In this document: piece after piece, positions 1 through 11,440 of the stretch
Layout: each line of letters begins with the position of its first letter
Position numbering within the stretch: the stretch's first letter is position 1
Source of the DNA: Pseudomonas fulva 12-X
GTDB lineage: Bacteria > Pseudomonadota > Gammaproteobacteria > Pseudomonadales > Pseudomonadaceae
Length of the DNA stretch: 64,000 nt
Reading direction: 5' to 3'
Assembly: GCF_000213805.1 (NCBI RefSeq)
Contig: NC_015556.1
Location: forward strand, 3,115,001 to 3,179,000
Position numbers and translations under genes: made by a program
Notes under the pieces: model-generated
Databases searched by the model: none
What the model was told of the DNA's origin: nothing
What the model saw: the letters and a program-made list of their open reading frames with translations, nothing else

Positions 1-1164
1 CTTGATCACGGCAGCGTTCATCATGGGCGGGCCGCACATGTAGAACTCGCAATCCTCGGGCGCCGGGTGATCCTTGAGGTAGTTCTCGTAGAGCACGTTG
101 TGAATGAAGCCCTTGAGCCCCGTCCAGTTGTCTTCCGGTTGCGGGTCGGACAGCGCCAGGTGCCACTCGAAGTTGGGGTTCTCCGCCTGCAGCTGGTCGT
201 ACTCTTCGGTATAGAAAGCCTCGCGCATCGAGCGAGCGCCGTACCAGAAACTGATCTTGCGCTTGGATTTCAGGCGTTTGAGTTGGTCGAAGATGTGCGA
301 GCGCATCGGCGCCATGCCGGCACCGCCACCGATGAAGACCATCTCGGCGTCGGTGTCCTTGGCGAAGAATTCGCCGAACGGACCGTACACGGTGACCTTG
401 TCACCCGGCTTGAGACTGAATACCCAGGACGACATCTTGCCCGGCGGCAGATGATCCTTGCCCGGCGGTGGCGAGGCGATGCGGATGTTGAATTTCACCA
501 GGCCGACTTCTTCGGGATAGTTGGCCATGGAGTAGGCACGGATCACCGTCTCGTCGACCTTGGACACGTACTTCCACTGGTTGAATTTGTCCCAGTCGCC
601 GCGGTACTCCTCCTGAATGTCGAAGTCTTTGTAGTGCACGGTGTGCGGCGGGCACTCCAGCTGCACGTAGCCACCGGCTCGGAAGTCGACGTTCTCGCCT
701 TCCGGCAATTTGAGGGTCAGCTCCTTGATGAAGGTGGCCACGTTCGGGTTGGACTCGACCGTGCATTCCCACTTCTTCACGCCGAACACTTCTTCGGGCA
801 CCTCGATCTTCATGTCCTGCTTGACCGGGGTCTGGCAGGACAGGCGCCAGCCCTCACGGGCCTCGCGCTTGTTGAAGTGCGACTCCTCGGTGGACAGCAT
901 CTCGCCGCCGCCGCTTTCCACGATGCACTTGCACTGCGCACAGGTACCGCCGCCACCGCAGGCCGACGACAGGAAGATGTCGTTCTCGGCCAGGGTCTGC
1001 AGCAGCTTGCCGCCAGCCGGAACGGTGATGGTGCGCTCACCATTGATCTCGATGTTCACGTCGCCGCCGGAAACCAGACGCGCACGGGCCATGAGGATCA
1101 CGGCGACCAGTGCCACGATGACCCCGGTGAACATGGACACTGCTACCAGAATTTCAAAAGCCAT
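1..1164 (-). CDS. nqrF: Na+-translocating NADH:ubiquinone reductase subunit F (partial, C-terminus outside window)
   Basis: NqrF is the NADH-oxidising entry subunit of the Na+-NQR complex of the inner membrane. It passes electrons from NADH through FAD to a 2Fe-2S cluster. 388 codons are present from ATG at 1164; the family is about 407 residues, so roughly the last 20 are cut by the window edge. Visible in order: one N-terminal membrane helix, ferredoxin cysteines in [14 protein letters not shown] and a later LSC, the flavin motif RAYSMANYP near residue 210, the nucleotide motif GGGAGMAP, and CGPPMMN near the cut. It is the last gene of nqrABCDEF, 10 bases after nqrE. Confidence 0.97.
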   Translation of the reverse strand, partial: MAFEILVAVSMFTGVIVALVAVILMARARLVSGGDVNIEINGERTITVPAGGKLLQTLAENDIFLSSACGGGGTCAQCKCIVESGGGEMLSTEESHFNKREAREGWRLSCQTPVKQDMKIEVPEEVFGVKKWECTVESNPNVATFIKELTLKLPEGENVDFRAGGYVQLECPPHTVHYKDFDIQEEYRGDWDKFNQWKYVSKVDETVIRAYSMANYPEEVGLVKFNIRIASPPPGKDHLPPGKMSSWVFSLKPGDKVTVYGPFGEFFAKDTDAEMVFIGGGAGMAPMRSHIFDQLKRLKSKRKISFWYGARSMREAFYTEEYDQLQAENPNFEWHLALSDPQPEDNWTGLKGFIHNVLYENYLKDHPAPEDCEFYMCGPPMMNAAVIK

Positions 1165-1174
1165 TGGCAACCCC

Positions 1175-1783
1175 TTACAGCTGTACGCCGGAGAACGACA
1201 TGAAGCCCAGCGACATCAGGCCAACGGTGATGAAGGTCAGGCCCAGACCGCGCAAACCGGCGGGTGGGTCGCTGTACTTGAGCTTCTCGCGGATGGCGGC
1301 CAGCAGCACGATGGCCAGCGCCCACGAAACCCCGGCGCCGGCGCCATACACCACGCTCTCGGTGAAGTTGTAGTCGCGCTCGACCATGAACAGCGTGCCG
1401 CCGAAGATGGCGCAGTGCACGGTGATCAGCGGCAGGAAGATACCGAGCGCGTTGTAGAGCGCGGGCAGGTACTTGTCGAGCACCATCTCCATGATCTGCA
1501 CCACCGCGGCGATCAGGCCGATGTAGCAGATAAGACCGAGAAAGCTCAGGTCGGTATCCGGCATGCCGGCCCAGCTCAGCGCGCCTTCCTTGAGCAGGTA
1601 GACGTAGAGCAGATTGTTGAGCGGCACGGTGATGACCATCACTACGATGACCGTCAGGCCGAGCATCAGGGACGTTTCGACCTTCTTGGAAATCGCCAGA
1701 AAGGTACACATGCCCAGGAAGAACGCCAGCGCCATGTTCTCGATGAACACCGCGCGGACGAACAGGCTGATGTAATGTTCCAT
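1175..1783 (-). CDS. nqrE: Na+-translocating NADH:ubiquinone reductase subunit E
   Basis: NqrE is a polytopic inner-membrane subunit of Na+-NQR, related to RnfA, and together with NqrD it forms part of the Na+ and electron path. The 202-residue product has the usual family length and about six hydrophobic helices. It starts [20 protein letters not shown], and the conserved N-terminal and mid-protein (HCAIFGG) cysteine regions are retained. It begins one base after nqrD ends, so translation is probably coupled. Confidence 0.97.
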   Translation of the reverse strand: MEHYISLFVRAVFIENMALAFFLGMCTFLAISKKVETSLMLGLTVIVVMVITVPLNNLLYVYLLKEGALSWAGMPDTDLSFLGLICYIGLIAAVVQIMEMVLDKYLPALYNALGIFLPLITVHCAIFGGTLFMVERDYNFTESVVYGAGAGVSWALAIVLLAAIREKLKYSDPPAGLRGLGLTFITVGLMSLGFMSFSGVQL

Positions 1784-1784
1784 A

Positions 1785-2453
1785 TCAGTAAGCCTCCTCG
1801 TTCTTCACCTGCGGCGCCATGCGGTACTCGACCTTCTCGACCTGCTCTTTCTTGTAGCTACGCAGTGCCCAGATGAACAGACCGATCAGGAAGAACGCCG
1901 ACGGCGGCAGCAGCAGCAAGCCGTTGGGCTGGTACCAGCCGCCATTGTTGACGGTGTGCATGATTTCCACGCCCAGTAGCGAGCCGGCACCGAACAGCTC
2001 ACGCACCACGCCCAGTGCCACCAGCATGGCGCTGTAACCAAGACCATTGCCGATGCCGTCGACGAACGAGGCCACCGGGGGGTTGGACATGGCGAAGGCT
2101 TCGGCACGGCCCATGACGATGCAGTTGGTGATGATCAGGCCCACGAACACCGACAGCCGCTGACTCAGGCTGTAGGCGTAGGCCTTGAGGAACTGATCGA
2201 CCACGATGACCAGCGAGGCGATGATCACCACCTGGGCGATCATGCGAATCGAGCTTGGAATCTGGTTGCGGACCAGCGCGATGAAGAAACCGGAAAAACC
2301 GGTTACCAGCGTCAAGGCCACCGACAACACCAGGGCGGTGCTGAGGCTGGAGGTGACCGCCAGTGCCGAACAGATACCGAGAATCTGCAGCCCGATCGGG
2401 TTCTTGTTGAGAATCGGATCGAGCAGCAGCTCTTTCATGGTGGGTTTGGACAT
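1785..2453 (-). CDS. nqrD: Na+-translocating NADH:ubiquinone reductase subunit D
   Basis: NqrD is the membrane subunit paired with NqrE and homologous to RnfE. The 222-residue product matches family length. It starts [19 protein letters not shown] and carries six predicted helices plus the conserved [13 protein letters not shown] segment, whose cysteine is implicated in metal binding between NqrD and NqrE. It lies 3 bases after nqrC and 1 base before nqrE in the operon. Confidence 0.97.
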   Translation of the reverse strand: MSKPTMKELLLDPILNKNPIGLQILGICSALAVTSSLSTALVLSVALTLVTGFSGFFIALVRNQIPSSIRMIAQVVIIASLVIVVDQFLKAYAYSLSQRLSVFVGLIITNCIVMGRAEAFAMSNPPVASFVDGIGNGLGYSAMLVALGVVRELFGAGSLLGVEIMHTVNNGGWYQPNGLLLLPPSAFFLIGLFIWALRSYKKEQVEKVEYRMAPQVKNEEAY

Positions 2454-2456
2454 GGA

Positions 2457-3242
2457 TCAAGCCTCCCCTGCGGACAGCTTTTTGAGAAACGGCGCGAAGC
2501 CATCCTCGCCGAGCCAGAAGTGAATCATGTGGGTCACGCCGTTACCGGTCAGCGTCGCGCCTGCGATGGCGTCGACCTGGTAATCAGCCTGCGGGCTCTG
2601 CGGGTTGACGCTGCCCTTGATCACGCGAAGGGTCGGCTCACCATCCTGGTAAACCTTCTTGCCGACCCACTTGGCCTGCCAGTTGGGATTATCGATCTCG
2701 CCACCCAGGCCCGGCGTTTCGCCGTGCTGGTAGAAGCCGATACCGGCAACCGTTTCCAGATCACTCTGCAGTGCCACGAAACCGTACATGGTCGACCACA
2801 GGCCATATCCCCGCACCGGCAGCACCAGACGCTCGAGCTCGCCGTTCTGCTCGATCTGATAGACCACTGCGTAGTGCTCCAGACGGCGGATCGAGGCGAT
2901 GTCCTTGTCTTCCGGGATCGGACTGGCCAGCGAGCCATCGGCAACCGACTTGTTCTGATCGAAGGTATGCGGATCGAAGGCGTCGCTGTACTCACCGGTA
3001 CGCAGGTCGACCAGGCGCGGCGTCACGCGGGAGGCGAACACCTCACGCACTTCGTCGCTGGACATGCCGGGCTGCCACAACTCGGCAATCTCCAACACTG
3101 CACGCTGACGGTCGACCAGGGCGTTTTCCTGCTGGGCCGGGCGCAGGATCAGCGCCGCCGCCGATACCGCGATGGAACACACCAGGCACATGACCAATGC
3201 CACTGCCAAGGTGCGGACGGGTGTTTCTTTCAGCTTAGACAT
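2457..3242 (-). CDS. nqrC: Na+-translocating NADH:ubiquinone reductase subunit C
   Basis: NqrC is a single-span subunit with a periplasmic domain carrying covalently bound FMN. The ATG at 3242 ([11 protein letters not shown]) gives 261 residues, the family length; an upstream in-frame codon at 3281 would lie deep inside nqrB and was not used. There is one helix near the N-terminus, and the flavinylation motif AGATLTGNG near residue 225 supplies the acceptor threonine. The gene overlaps the end of nqrB by 8 bases. FMN attachment normally needs the transferase ApbE, which is not in this window. Confidence 0.96.
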   Translation of the reverse strand: MSKLKETPVRTLAVALVMCLVCSIAVSAAALILRPAQQENALVDRQRAVLEIAELWQPGMSSDEVREVFASRVTPRLVDLRTGEYSDAFDPHTFDQNKSVADGSLASPIPEDKDIASIRRLEHYAVVYQIEQNGELERLVLPVRGYGLWSTMYGFVALQSDLETVAGIGFYQHGETPGLGGEIDNPNWQAKWVGKKVYQDGEPTLRVIKGSVNPQSPQADYQVDAIAGATLTGNGVTHMIHFWLGEDGFAPFLKKLSAGEA

Positions 3243-4446
3243 TACGTGCCAGCCTCCGCTTGACGTTGGCCCGCACCACATAGTGGTCGATCAGGGGCGC
3301 ACACAGGTTGCCGAACAGGATCGCCAGCATCATGCCTTCTGGAAACGCCGGGTTGACCACACGGATGATGGTCACCAGCAGGCCGATGAGAATGCCGAAG
3401 ATCCACTTGCCGGTATTGGTCATGGAGGCCGACACCGGGTCGGTAGCCATGAAGATCATGCCGAAGGCGAAGCCCCCGGTGACCAGATGCCAGTACCAGG
3501 GCATGGCGAACAGCGGGTTGTTATCCGAGGCGATAGCGTTGAACAGCGTGGCGGTGGCGATCATGCCGATCATCACGCCGCTGACGATGCGCCAGGAGGC
3601 GATCTTGGTGATCAGCAACACCGCGCCGCCGAGCAGAATCGCCAGGGTGCCGGTCTCGCCGATGGACCCGGGCATCAGGCCGATGAAGGCATCAGTCCAG
3701 GTCAGGCCGTCGTTGATCAGCCCCTCGACACCGCTGCCACCGATGGTGGCGAGCGCCGTGGCCCCCGCGTAACCGTCCACAGCCGTCCATACGCCGTCAC
3801 CGGAAATCTGAGCCGGGTAGGCGAAGAACAGGAAGGCGCGGCCGACCAGCGCCGGGTTGAGGAAGTTCTTGCCGGTACCGCCGAACACTTCTTTGCCGAT
3901 CACCACGCCGAAGCTGATGCCAAGCGCCACCTGCCAGAGCGGAATGCTTGGCGGCAGGATCAGCGCGAACAGCACGGAGGTGACGAAGAAGCCTTCGTTG
4001 ACCTCGTGACGGCGTATGGAGGCGAACAGCACTTCCCAGAAACCACCGACGATGAACGCCGTCAGGTACACGGGCAGGAAGTACGCCGCCCCCTGGATGA
4101 AGTTGTCCCACAGGCTGCTCGGATCGAAGCCGCCTAGCGCACCGATCAGTGCGAAGCGCCAACCGTCCTGGGCGGCGAGCAGGTCAGGGCTCTGCGCGTA
4201 CACCAGGTTGGCCTGGTAGCCGGTGTTCCACATGCCGAAGAACATTGCCGGGAAGGTACAGGCCCATACGGTGATCATGATGCGCTTGAGGTCGATACCG
4301 TCACGCACGTGAGCGGTGCTCTTGGTCACGCTACCGGGGCGATAGAAGAAGGTGTCCACGGCCTCGTAGAGGGCGTACCACTTCTCGTACTTGCCGCCTT
4401 TTTCGAAGTTGTGTTCGATCTTGTCGAGGAAATCACGCACGCTCAC
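3235..4446 (-). CDS. nqrB: Na+-translocating NADH:ubiquinone reductase subunit B
   Basis: NqrB is the large membrane subunit of Na+-NQR that binds covalent FMN and riboflavin and lies on the Na+ path. I chose GTG at 4446: it gives 403 residues, the length of Pseudomonas NqrB, and is preceded at a good distance by AAGGAGGG inside the end of nqrA. The frame stays open upstream to 4530 inside nqrA, but that extension looks spurious. There are many hydrophobic helices, and the flavinylation threonine lies in [11 protein letters not shown]. The start codon sits just after the nqrA stop. Confidence 0.95.
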   Translation of the reverse strand: MSVRDFLDKIEHNFEKGGKYEKWYALYEAVDTFFYRPGSVTKSTAHVRDGIDLKRIMITVWACTFPAMFFGMWNTGYQANLVYAQSPDLLAAQDGWRFALIGALGGFDPSSLWDNFIQGAAYFLPVYLTAFIVGGFWEVLFASIRRHEVNEGFFVTSVLFALILPPSIPLWQVALGISFGVVIGKEVFGGTGKNFLNPALVGRAFLFFAYPAQISGDGVWTAVDGYAGATALATIGGSGVEGLINDGLTWTDAFIGLMPGSIGETGTLAILLGGAVLLITKIASWRIVSGVMIGMIATATLFNAIASDNNPLFAMPWYWHLVTGGFAFGMIFMATDPVSASMTNTGKWIFGILIGLLVTIIRVVNPAFPEGMMLAILFGNLCAPLIDHYVVRANVKRRLARNV

Positions 4447-4448
4447 GC

Positions 4449-5807
<1,359 letters not shown>

Positions 5808-5916
5808 TTATAAATTTTCGAATGACGCTCGACAAACCTTCGGTCACAAAGCAAGACGCACCCCAATATCGCTATTGGCGTGGATCAATGTCGAACGCGG
5901 GAAAGAAATCGCCGGG

Positions 5917-5922
5917 ATTATA
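5917..5922 (-). promoter_or_regulatory. Candidate -10 box of the nqr operon promoter
   Basis: Read on the minus strand this is an exact TATAAT, 130 bases upstream of the nqrA ATG. The matching -35 region is weak (GCTTCG-like at 16-17 bases), so the promoter may need an activator. This is an inference from sequence only. Confidence 0.4.
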
Positions 5923-6076
5923 GAGTTATGCGACAACGCGAAGCCACCCAAGCGGTTGGCTTTTTTCGGATTTCCGTTACAGAACGCAACAGGAATTTAA
6001 CGCAGGTAGGCTCGCCAGTCGGCGACATAACGCCGCACCACCCTGCGCTACCCACCTGAAAACAAAAAGCGCAGAT

Positions 6077-6107
6077 AAAAAAAATGGGAGCCCGAAGGCT
6101 CCCATTT
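6077..6107 (-). terminator. Rho-independent terminator of the GAPDH gene
   Basis: Inverted repeat AAATGGGAGCC / GGCTCCCATTT around a CGAA loop, followed on the minus strand by a run of eight T. It begins about 20 bases after the GAPDH stop codon. Confidence 0.9.
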
Positions 6108-6129
6108 CATATTGCGCAGTGCGCAGTGA

Positions 6130-7578
6130 TCAGCGCGGGAACGCAGGCGGGTTGACCCCGGCCATGTCTTCCATGACGCGGATCACCTGGCAGCTGTAGC
6201 CGAACTCGTTGTCGTACCAGACGTACAGCACGACGCGGTTGTCGTTGGCGATGGTGGCCTCGGCGTCGACCACACCGGCGTGGCGCGAGCCCACGAAATC
6301 GGTGGAGACCACTTCCTGGGAACTGACGAAGTCGATCTGCTTCTGCAGGTCCGAGTGCATGGCCATCTGGCGCAGGTACTCGTTGATCTCTTCGCGGCTG
6401 GTGGCCTTCTCGAGGTTCAGGTTGAGGATGGCCATCGACACGTTCGGCGTGGGTACGCGGATCGCGTTGCCGGTCAGCTTGCCCTTGAGCACCGGCAGTG
6501 CCTTGGCAGCAGCGGTGGCGGCACCGGTTTCGGTGATGACCATGTTCAGCGCGGCGCTACGGCCACGACGGCTGCCCTTGTGGAAGTTGTCGATCAGGTT
6601 CTGGTCGTTGGTGTACGAGTGAACGGTTTCGACGTGACCATTGACGATGCCGTACTGGTCGTTGACGGCCTTGAGCACCGGCACGATGGCGTTGGTGGTA
6701 CAGGAGGCAGCCGAGATGATCTTGTCATCGGCGGTGATGTCGCCATGGTTGATGCCATGCACGATGTTCTTCAGCGCGCCCTTGCCCGGTGCGGTGAGGA
6801 TCACGCGGTCGATACCCGGGCACTTGAGGTGCTGGCCCAGGCCCTCGGCATCACGCCATACGCCGGTGTTGTCGACCAGCAGTGCATCCTTGATGCCGTA
6901 CTGGGTGTAGTCGATGGCCGACGGGTCCTTGGCGTAGATCACCTGGATCAGGTTGCCGTTGGCGGTCAGGGTGCTGTTTTCTTCATCAATGGTGATGGTG
7001 CCATTGAACTTGCCGTGTACCGAGTCGCGGCGCAGCAGGCTGGCGCGCTTGACCAGGTCGTTCTCGGCGCCCTTGCGCACGACGATGGCGCGCAGACGCA
7101 GGCCGTCGCCACCACCGGTGTGGTCGATCAGGATGCGCGCCAGCAGGCGACCGATACGGCCGAAACCGTACAGCACCACGTCGGTGCCCTTGCGCGGCGA
7201 AGCGTTCTGCTGGTTGGCGACTTCGGCCAGCTCGTCCTTGACGAACTGGTCGATGCTGCGGCCATTACCTTCAGCCTTGAACTTGCCGACCATCTTGCCC
7301 AGGTCGACGGAAGCAGCGCCCAGCTTGAGCTCGCTCATGGCCTTGAGCACGGCGTAGGTGTCATGCACGGCCAGGCCGCTCTCGTCAGCCTGACGGTGAC
7401 GGGCGAAGCGGTGCGCCTTGAGAATCTCGATGACCGAGCGGTTGATCAGGCTGCGGCCATGGATCGACAGCACCACGTTGTTGTTGCGGTACAGCTGACC
7501 AATCAGCGGAATCATCGCCTCGGCGAGGGCTTCACGGTCAATCCATTCACCAAGACACTGGTCGGGCTTCTGAGTCAC
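6130..7578 (-). CDS. gap: Glyceraldehyde-3-phosphate dehydrogenase, long Pseudomonas type
   Basis: Interconverts glyceraldehyde-3-phosphate and 1,3-bisphosphoglycerate in the cytoplasm. The product is 482 residues, whereas ordinary GAPDH is about 335, because about 140 extra residues precede the Rossmann motif YGFGRIGRLL. The catalytic cysteine is in AASCTTNAIVP and the histidine in VHSYTNDQN. I chose GTG at 7578 because GGAAGG lies 7 bases upstream; an in-frame GTG at 7593 has no ribosome site and would add five residues. The gene is divergent from mfd, the arrangement known in other pseudomonads, where this paralogue (often gapB) is thought to serve gluconeogenesis. That role is inferred. 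Confidence 0.93.
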   Translation of the reverse strand: MTQKPDQCLGEWIDREALAEAMIPLIGQLYRNNNVVLSIHGRSLINRSVIEILKAHRFARHRQADESGLAVHDTYAVLKAMSELKLGAASVDLGKMVGKFKAEGNGRSIDQFVKDELAEVANQQNASPRKGTDVVLYGFGRIGRLLARILIDHTGGGDGLRLRAIVVRKGAENDLVKRASLLRRDSVHGKFNGTITIDEENSTLTANGNLIQVIYAKDPSAIDYTQYGIKDALLVDNTGVWRDAEGLGQHLKCPGIDRVILTAPGKGALKNIVHGINHGDITADDKIISAASCTTNAIVPVLKAVNDQYGIVNGHVETVHSYTNDQNLIDNFHKGSRRGRSAALNMVITETGAATAAAKALPVLKGKLTGNAIRVPTPNVSMAILNLNLEKATSREEINEYLRQMAMHSDLQKQIDFVSSQEVVSTDFVGSRHAGVVDAEATIANDNRVVLYVWYDNEFGYSCQVIRVMEDMAGVNPPAFPR

Positions 7579-7730
7579 GGCAATACCTTCCACATGTAGG
7601 GGCTGAAAAAAGGGGCTACATTATGACGACCCAGCTGTGGGTCGGCAATCTGCAGCGGTCGAAACACTGACAGCCATCCTCGCGGATAGTTACAATCGGG
7701 GGCCAAATCGTTACCAATCGCGAGCCACCC

Positions 7731-10700
7731 GTGCCTGTACTGCGTCTGCCGTCCTTGCCGGCCACCGCCGGTAAACAACACTGGGGCAACCTGCCCGGTG
7801 CCGCGCTGAGCCTGGCCATCGCCGAGGCCGCCACCTGCGCCAAACGCTTCACCCTGCTGCTCACTGCCGACAGCCAGAGCGCCGAGCGCCTGGAGCAGGA
7901 GTTGAGCTTCTTCGCGCCGGAACTGCCCGTGCTGCATTTCCCGGACTGGGAAACCCTGCCCTACGACCTGTTCTCGCCGCACCAGGACATCATTTCCCAG
8001 CGCATCTCGGCGCTCTATCGCCTGCCATCGCTGAGCCACGGCGTGCTGGTAGTGCCGATCACCACCGCCCTGCACCGCCTGCCGCCGAAGCGTTTCATGC
8101 TGGGCAGCAGCCTGGTGCTGGACGTCGGCCAGCGCATCGATGTCGACGACATGCGCGCGCACCTGGAGGCGGCCGGTTATCGCTATGTGGATACCGTCTA
8201 CGAACATGGCGAGTTCGCCGTGCGCGGCGCGCTGATCGACCTGTTTCCCATGGGCAGCAAGCAGCCGTTCCGTATCGACCTGTTCGATGACGAGATCGAA
8301 ACCCTGCGCACCTTCGACCCGGAAACCCAACGCTCGATCGACAAGGTCGAGTCGATCAAGCTGCTGCCGGCCCGCGAGTTTCCGCTGGAGAAGAAAGCCG
8401 TCACCGATTTCCGCGGTCGTTTCCGCGAGCGCTTCGATGTCGACTTCCGCCGCTGCCCGATCTACCAAGACCTGTCCACCGGCATCACCCCGGCGGGCAT
8501 CGAGTACTACCTGCCGCTGTTCTTCGAGGAAACCGCCACCCTCTTCGACTACCTGCCCCAGGACACCCAGGTGTTCTCGTTGCCGGGCATCGAAAAGGCC
8601 GCCGAGCAGTTCTGGACGGACGCGCGCAACCGCTACGACGAACGCCGCGTCGACCCCGAGCGCCCGCTGCTGCCGCCGGCTGATATCTTCCTGCCGGTCG
8701 AGGATTGCTTCGCCCGCCTGAAGGACTGGCCGCGGGTGGTGATCAGCCCCGAGGACATCGAACCAGGCGTCGGCCGCACCCGCTTCGAGGCCAGCGCCCT
8801 GCCCGACCTGGCGATCCAGGCCAAGACCAGCGAGCCACTGGCCGCCCTGCGCCGCTTCATCGAGGAATACCCGGGCCGGGTGCTGTTCTGCGCCGAGTCC
8901 GCCGGGCGCCGCGAGGTGCTGCTCGAACTGCTCGCCCGCCTCAAGCTCAAGCCCAAGGAAGTCGAAGGCTGGCCGCAGTTCTGCGCGAGTAAGGAGCGCC
9001 TGGGCATCACCATCGCGCCGCTCGATGAAGGCCTGCAGCTCGAAGATATCGCGCTGATCGCCGAGAGCCCGCTGTTCGGCCAGCGCATCATGCAGCGCCG
9101 CCGCCGCGAAAAGACCCGCGATGCCGGCGACAACGTGATCAAGAACCTTACCGAGCTGCGCGAAGGCGCACCGGTGGTGCACATCGACCATGGCGTGGGC
9201 CGTTACCTGGGTCTGGTGACCATGGAGTTCGACGGCCAGGCAGCCGAGTTCCTCGCGCTGATGTACGCCGAGGAAGCCAAACTCTACGTGCCGGTGGCCA
9301 GCCTGCACCTGATCGCCCGTTACACCGGCAGCGACGACGCTCTGGCACCATTGCACCGCCTGGGCTCGGAAACCTGGCAGAAGGCCAAGCGCAAGGCTGC
9401 CGAGCAGGTACGCGACGTCGCCGCCGAGCTGCTCGACATCTACGCACGCCGCGCCGCCCGTGAAGGCTACGCGTTCCGCGATCCAAAGGCCGATTACGAA
9501 ACCTTCAGCGCCGGTTTCCCGTTCGAGGAGACGCCGGACCAGCAGAGCGCCATCGAGGCGGTACGCGAAGACATGCTCGCCGCCAAGCCGATGGATCGCC
9601 TGGTCTGCGGCGACGTCGGCTTCGGCAAGACCGAAGTGGCCATGCGCGCGGCGTTCATCGCCGTGCACGGCGGCCGCCAAGTGGCGATTCTGGTGCCCAC
9701 CACCCTGCTCGCCCAGCAGCACTACAACAGCTTCCGCGACCGCTTCGCCGACTGGCCGGTAACCGTCGAGGTGATGAGCCGCTTCAAGAGCGCCAAGGAA
9801 GTCAGCGCCGCCATCGAGCAGCTTGCCGAAGGCAAGATCGACATCATCATCGGCACCCACAAGCTCTTGCAGGACGACGTCAAGATCAAGAACCTGGGCC
9901 TGGTGATCATCGACGAGGAACACCGTTTCGGCGTGCGCCAGAAGGAAGCCCTCAAGGCCCTACGCAGCGAGGTGGACATTCTCACCCTGACCGCCACGCC
10001 GATCCCGCGCACCCTGAACATGGCCGTGTCGGGCATGCGCGACCTGTCGATCATCGCCACGCCGCCGGCGCGGCGCCTGTCGGTGCGCACCTTCGTCATG
10101 GAGCAGAACAAGCCGACCATCAAGGAAGCCTTGCTGCGTGAGCTGCTGCGTGGCGGCCAGGTGTATTACCTGCACAACGACGTGAAGACCATCGAGAAAT
10201 GCGCGGCGGATCTGGCCGAGCTGGTGCCCGAGGCACGCATCGGCATCGGCCACGGGCAGATGAACGAGCGCGAACTGGAACAGGTGATGGGCGACTTCTA
10301 CCACAAGCGCTTCAACGTGCTGATCGCCTCGACCATCATCGAAACCGGCATCGACGTGCCGAGCGCCAACACCATCATCATCGAGCGCGCCGACAAGTTC
10401 GGCCTGGCCCAGTTGCACCAGTTGCGCGGTCGCGTCGGCCGTAGCCACCACCAGGCCTACGCCTACCTGCTGACCCCGCCACGCAAGCAGATGACCGACG
10501 ATGCGCAAAAGCGTCTGGAGGCCATCGCCAACGCCCAGGACCTGGGTGCCGGCTTCGTGCTCGCCACCCACGACCTGGAAATCCGCGGCGCCGGCGAGTT
10601 GCTCGGCGACGGCCAGAGCGGGCAGATTCAGGCGGTCGGTTTCACCCTGTACATGGAAATGCTCGAACGTGCGGTCAAGTCGATCCGCAAGGGTGAGCAG

Positions 10701-11174
10701 CCGAACCTCGACCAGCCCCTGGGCGGCGGGCCGGAAATCAACCTGCGGGTGCCGGCGCTGATCCCCGAGGACTACCTGCCGGACGTGCACGCCCGCCTGA
10801 TCCTCTACAAGCGCATCGCCAACGCCACCGACGAGGACGGCCTCAAGGAACTGCAGGTGGAGATGATCGATCGTTTCGGCCTGCTGCCCGAGCCGACCAA
10901 GAACCTGGTGCGCATCACGCTGCTCAAGCTGCAAGCCGAGCGGCTGGGCATCAAGAAGATCGACGCGGGCCCGCAGGGCGGACGCATCGAATTCGCGGCG
11001 GAGACACCGGTCGATCCGCTGACGCTGATCAAGCTGATCCAGAGCGCGCCGAACCGCTACAAGTTCGAAGGTGCCACACTGTTCCGCTTCTCGGTACCGA
11101 TGGAGCGCGCCGAGGAACGCTTCAATACCCTGGAAGCGCTGCTGGAGCGGCTACTGGCGACGGTTAAGAGCTGA
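7731..11174 (+). CDS. mfd: Transcription-repair coupling factor
   Basis: Mfd removes RNA polymerase stalled at DNA lesions and recruits UvrA for strand-specific excision repair. The 1147 residues fit the family (about 1150). It starts at GTG 7731 (MPVLRLPSLPA). Visible: UvrB-like N-terminal region, the polymerase-interaction domain around residues 475-545 (VVHIDHGVGRYLGL), translocase Walker A GDVGFGKTE near 627, DEEH box near 728, motif VI region QLRGRVGRS, and a C-terminal TRCF domain. Divergent from the GAPDH gene; the 152-base gap must hold both promoters. Confidence 0.98.
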   Translation: MPVLRLPSLPATAGKQHWGNLPGAALSLAIAEAATCAKRFTLLLTADSQSAERLEQELSFFAPELPVLHFPDWETLPYDLFSPHQDIISQRISALYRLPSLSHGVLVVPITTALHRLPPKRFMLGSSLVLDVGQRIDVDDMRAHLEAAGYRYVDTVYEHGEFAVRGALIDLFPMGSKQPFRIDLFDDEIETLRTFDPETQRSIDKVESIKLLPAREFPLEKKAVTDFRGRFRERFDVDFRRCPIYQDLSTGITPAGIEYYLPLFFEETATLFDYLPQDTQVFSLPGIEKAAEQFWTDARNRYDERRVDPERPLLPPADIFLPVEDCFARLKDWPRVVISPEDIEPGVGRTRFEASALPDLAIQAKTSEPLAALRRFIEEYPGRVLFCAESAGRREVLLELLARLKLKPKEVEGWPQFCASKERLGITIAPLDEGLQLEDIALIAESPLFGQRIMQRRRREKTRDAGDNVIKNLTELREGAPVVHIDHGVGRYLGLVTMEFDGQAAEFLALMYAEEAKLYVPVASLHLIARYTGSDDALAPLHRLGSETWQKAKRKAAEQVRDVAAELLDIYARRAAREGYAFRDPKADYETFSAGFPFEETPDQQSAIEAVREDMLAAKPMDRLVCGDVGFGKTEVAMRAAFIAVHGGRQVAILVPTTLLAQQHYNSFRDRFADWPVTVEVMSRFKSAKEVSAAIEQLAEGKIDIIIGTHKLLQDDVKIKNLGLVIIDEEHRFGVRQKEALKALRSEVDILTLTATPIPRTLNMAVSGMRDLSIIATPPARRLSVRTFVMEQNKPTIKEALLRELLRGGQVYYLHNDVKTIEKCAADLAELVPEARIGIGHGQMNERELEQVMGDFYHKRFNVLIASTIIETGIDVPSANTIIIERADKFGLAQLHQLRGRVGRSHHQAYAYLLTPPRKQMTDDAQKRLEAIANAQDLGAGFVLATHDLEIRGAGELLGDGQSGQIQAVGFTLYMEMLERAVKSIRKGEQPNLDQPLGGGPEINLRVPALIPEDYLPDVHARLILYKRIANATDEDGLKELQVEMIDRFGLLPEPTKNLVRITLLKLQAERLGIKKIDAGPQGGRIEFAAETPVDPLTLIKLIQSAPNRYKFEGATLFRFSVPMERAEERFNTLEALLERLLATVKS

Positions 11175-11180
11175 AAATGA

Positions 11181-11210
11181 TCAGGGCCGCTTATGCGGCC
11201 CTGATTGTTT
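11181..11210 (+). terminator. Rho-independent terminator of mfd
   Basis: A 10-bp stem, TCAGGGCCGC / GCGGCCCTGA, with a TTAT loop, followed by TTGTTT. It starts 6 bases after the mfd stop. Confidence 0.85.
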
Positions 11211-11272
11211 ATGGCGTGGGTGATTGAAGACGTCGCTTAGCGACTGTTGTAAGGCGATAGCAGACGGTGACT

Positions 11273-11320
11273 GTAGGATGGGTGAAACCCATCAATTGCG
11301 ATGGGTTTCACCCATCCTAC
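11273..11320. repeat. Perfect palindromic repeat, GTAGGATGGGT family
   Basis: A perfect 21-bp inverted repeat with a 6-base AATTGC centre, arms starting GTAGGATGGGTGAAACCCAT. Elements of this kind are common between genes in Pseudomonas genomes. It lies between the ends of the convergent genes mfd and nagZ, so it could also act on transcript ends. Confidence 0.85.
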
Positions 11321-11440
11321 GGTCTTGATGAAAACTCAAGGCGAGTACGTCAGCAGAAGTGCATAAACACATTGCCCTAAACCATAGAATCTCCTACAAA
11401 CTCGCGAAGGGGTGCTCCCGCCATTAAGCGGAAGTTCGCC

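Noticed and set aside
7575..9923. 782-codon minus-strand open frame opposite mfd
   Set aside because: Shadow of mfd codon third positions; no recognisable domain.
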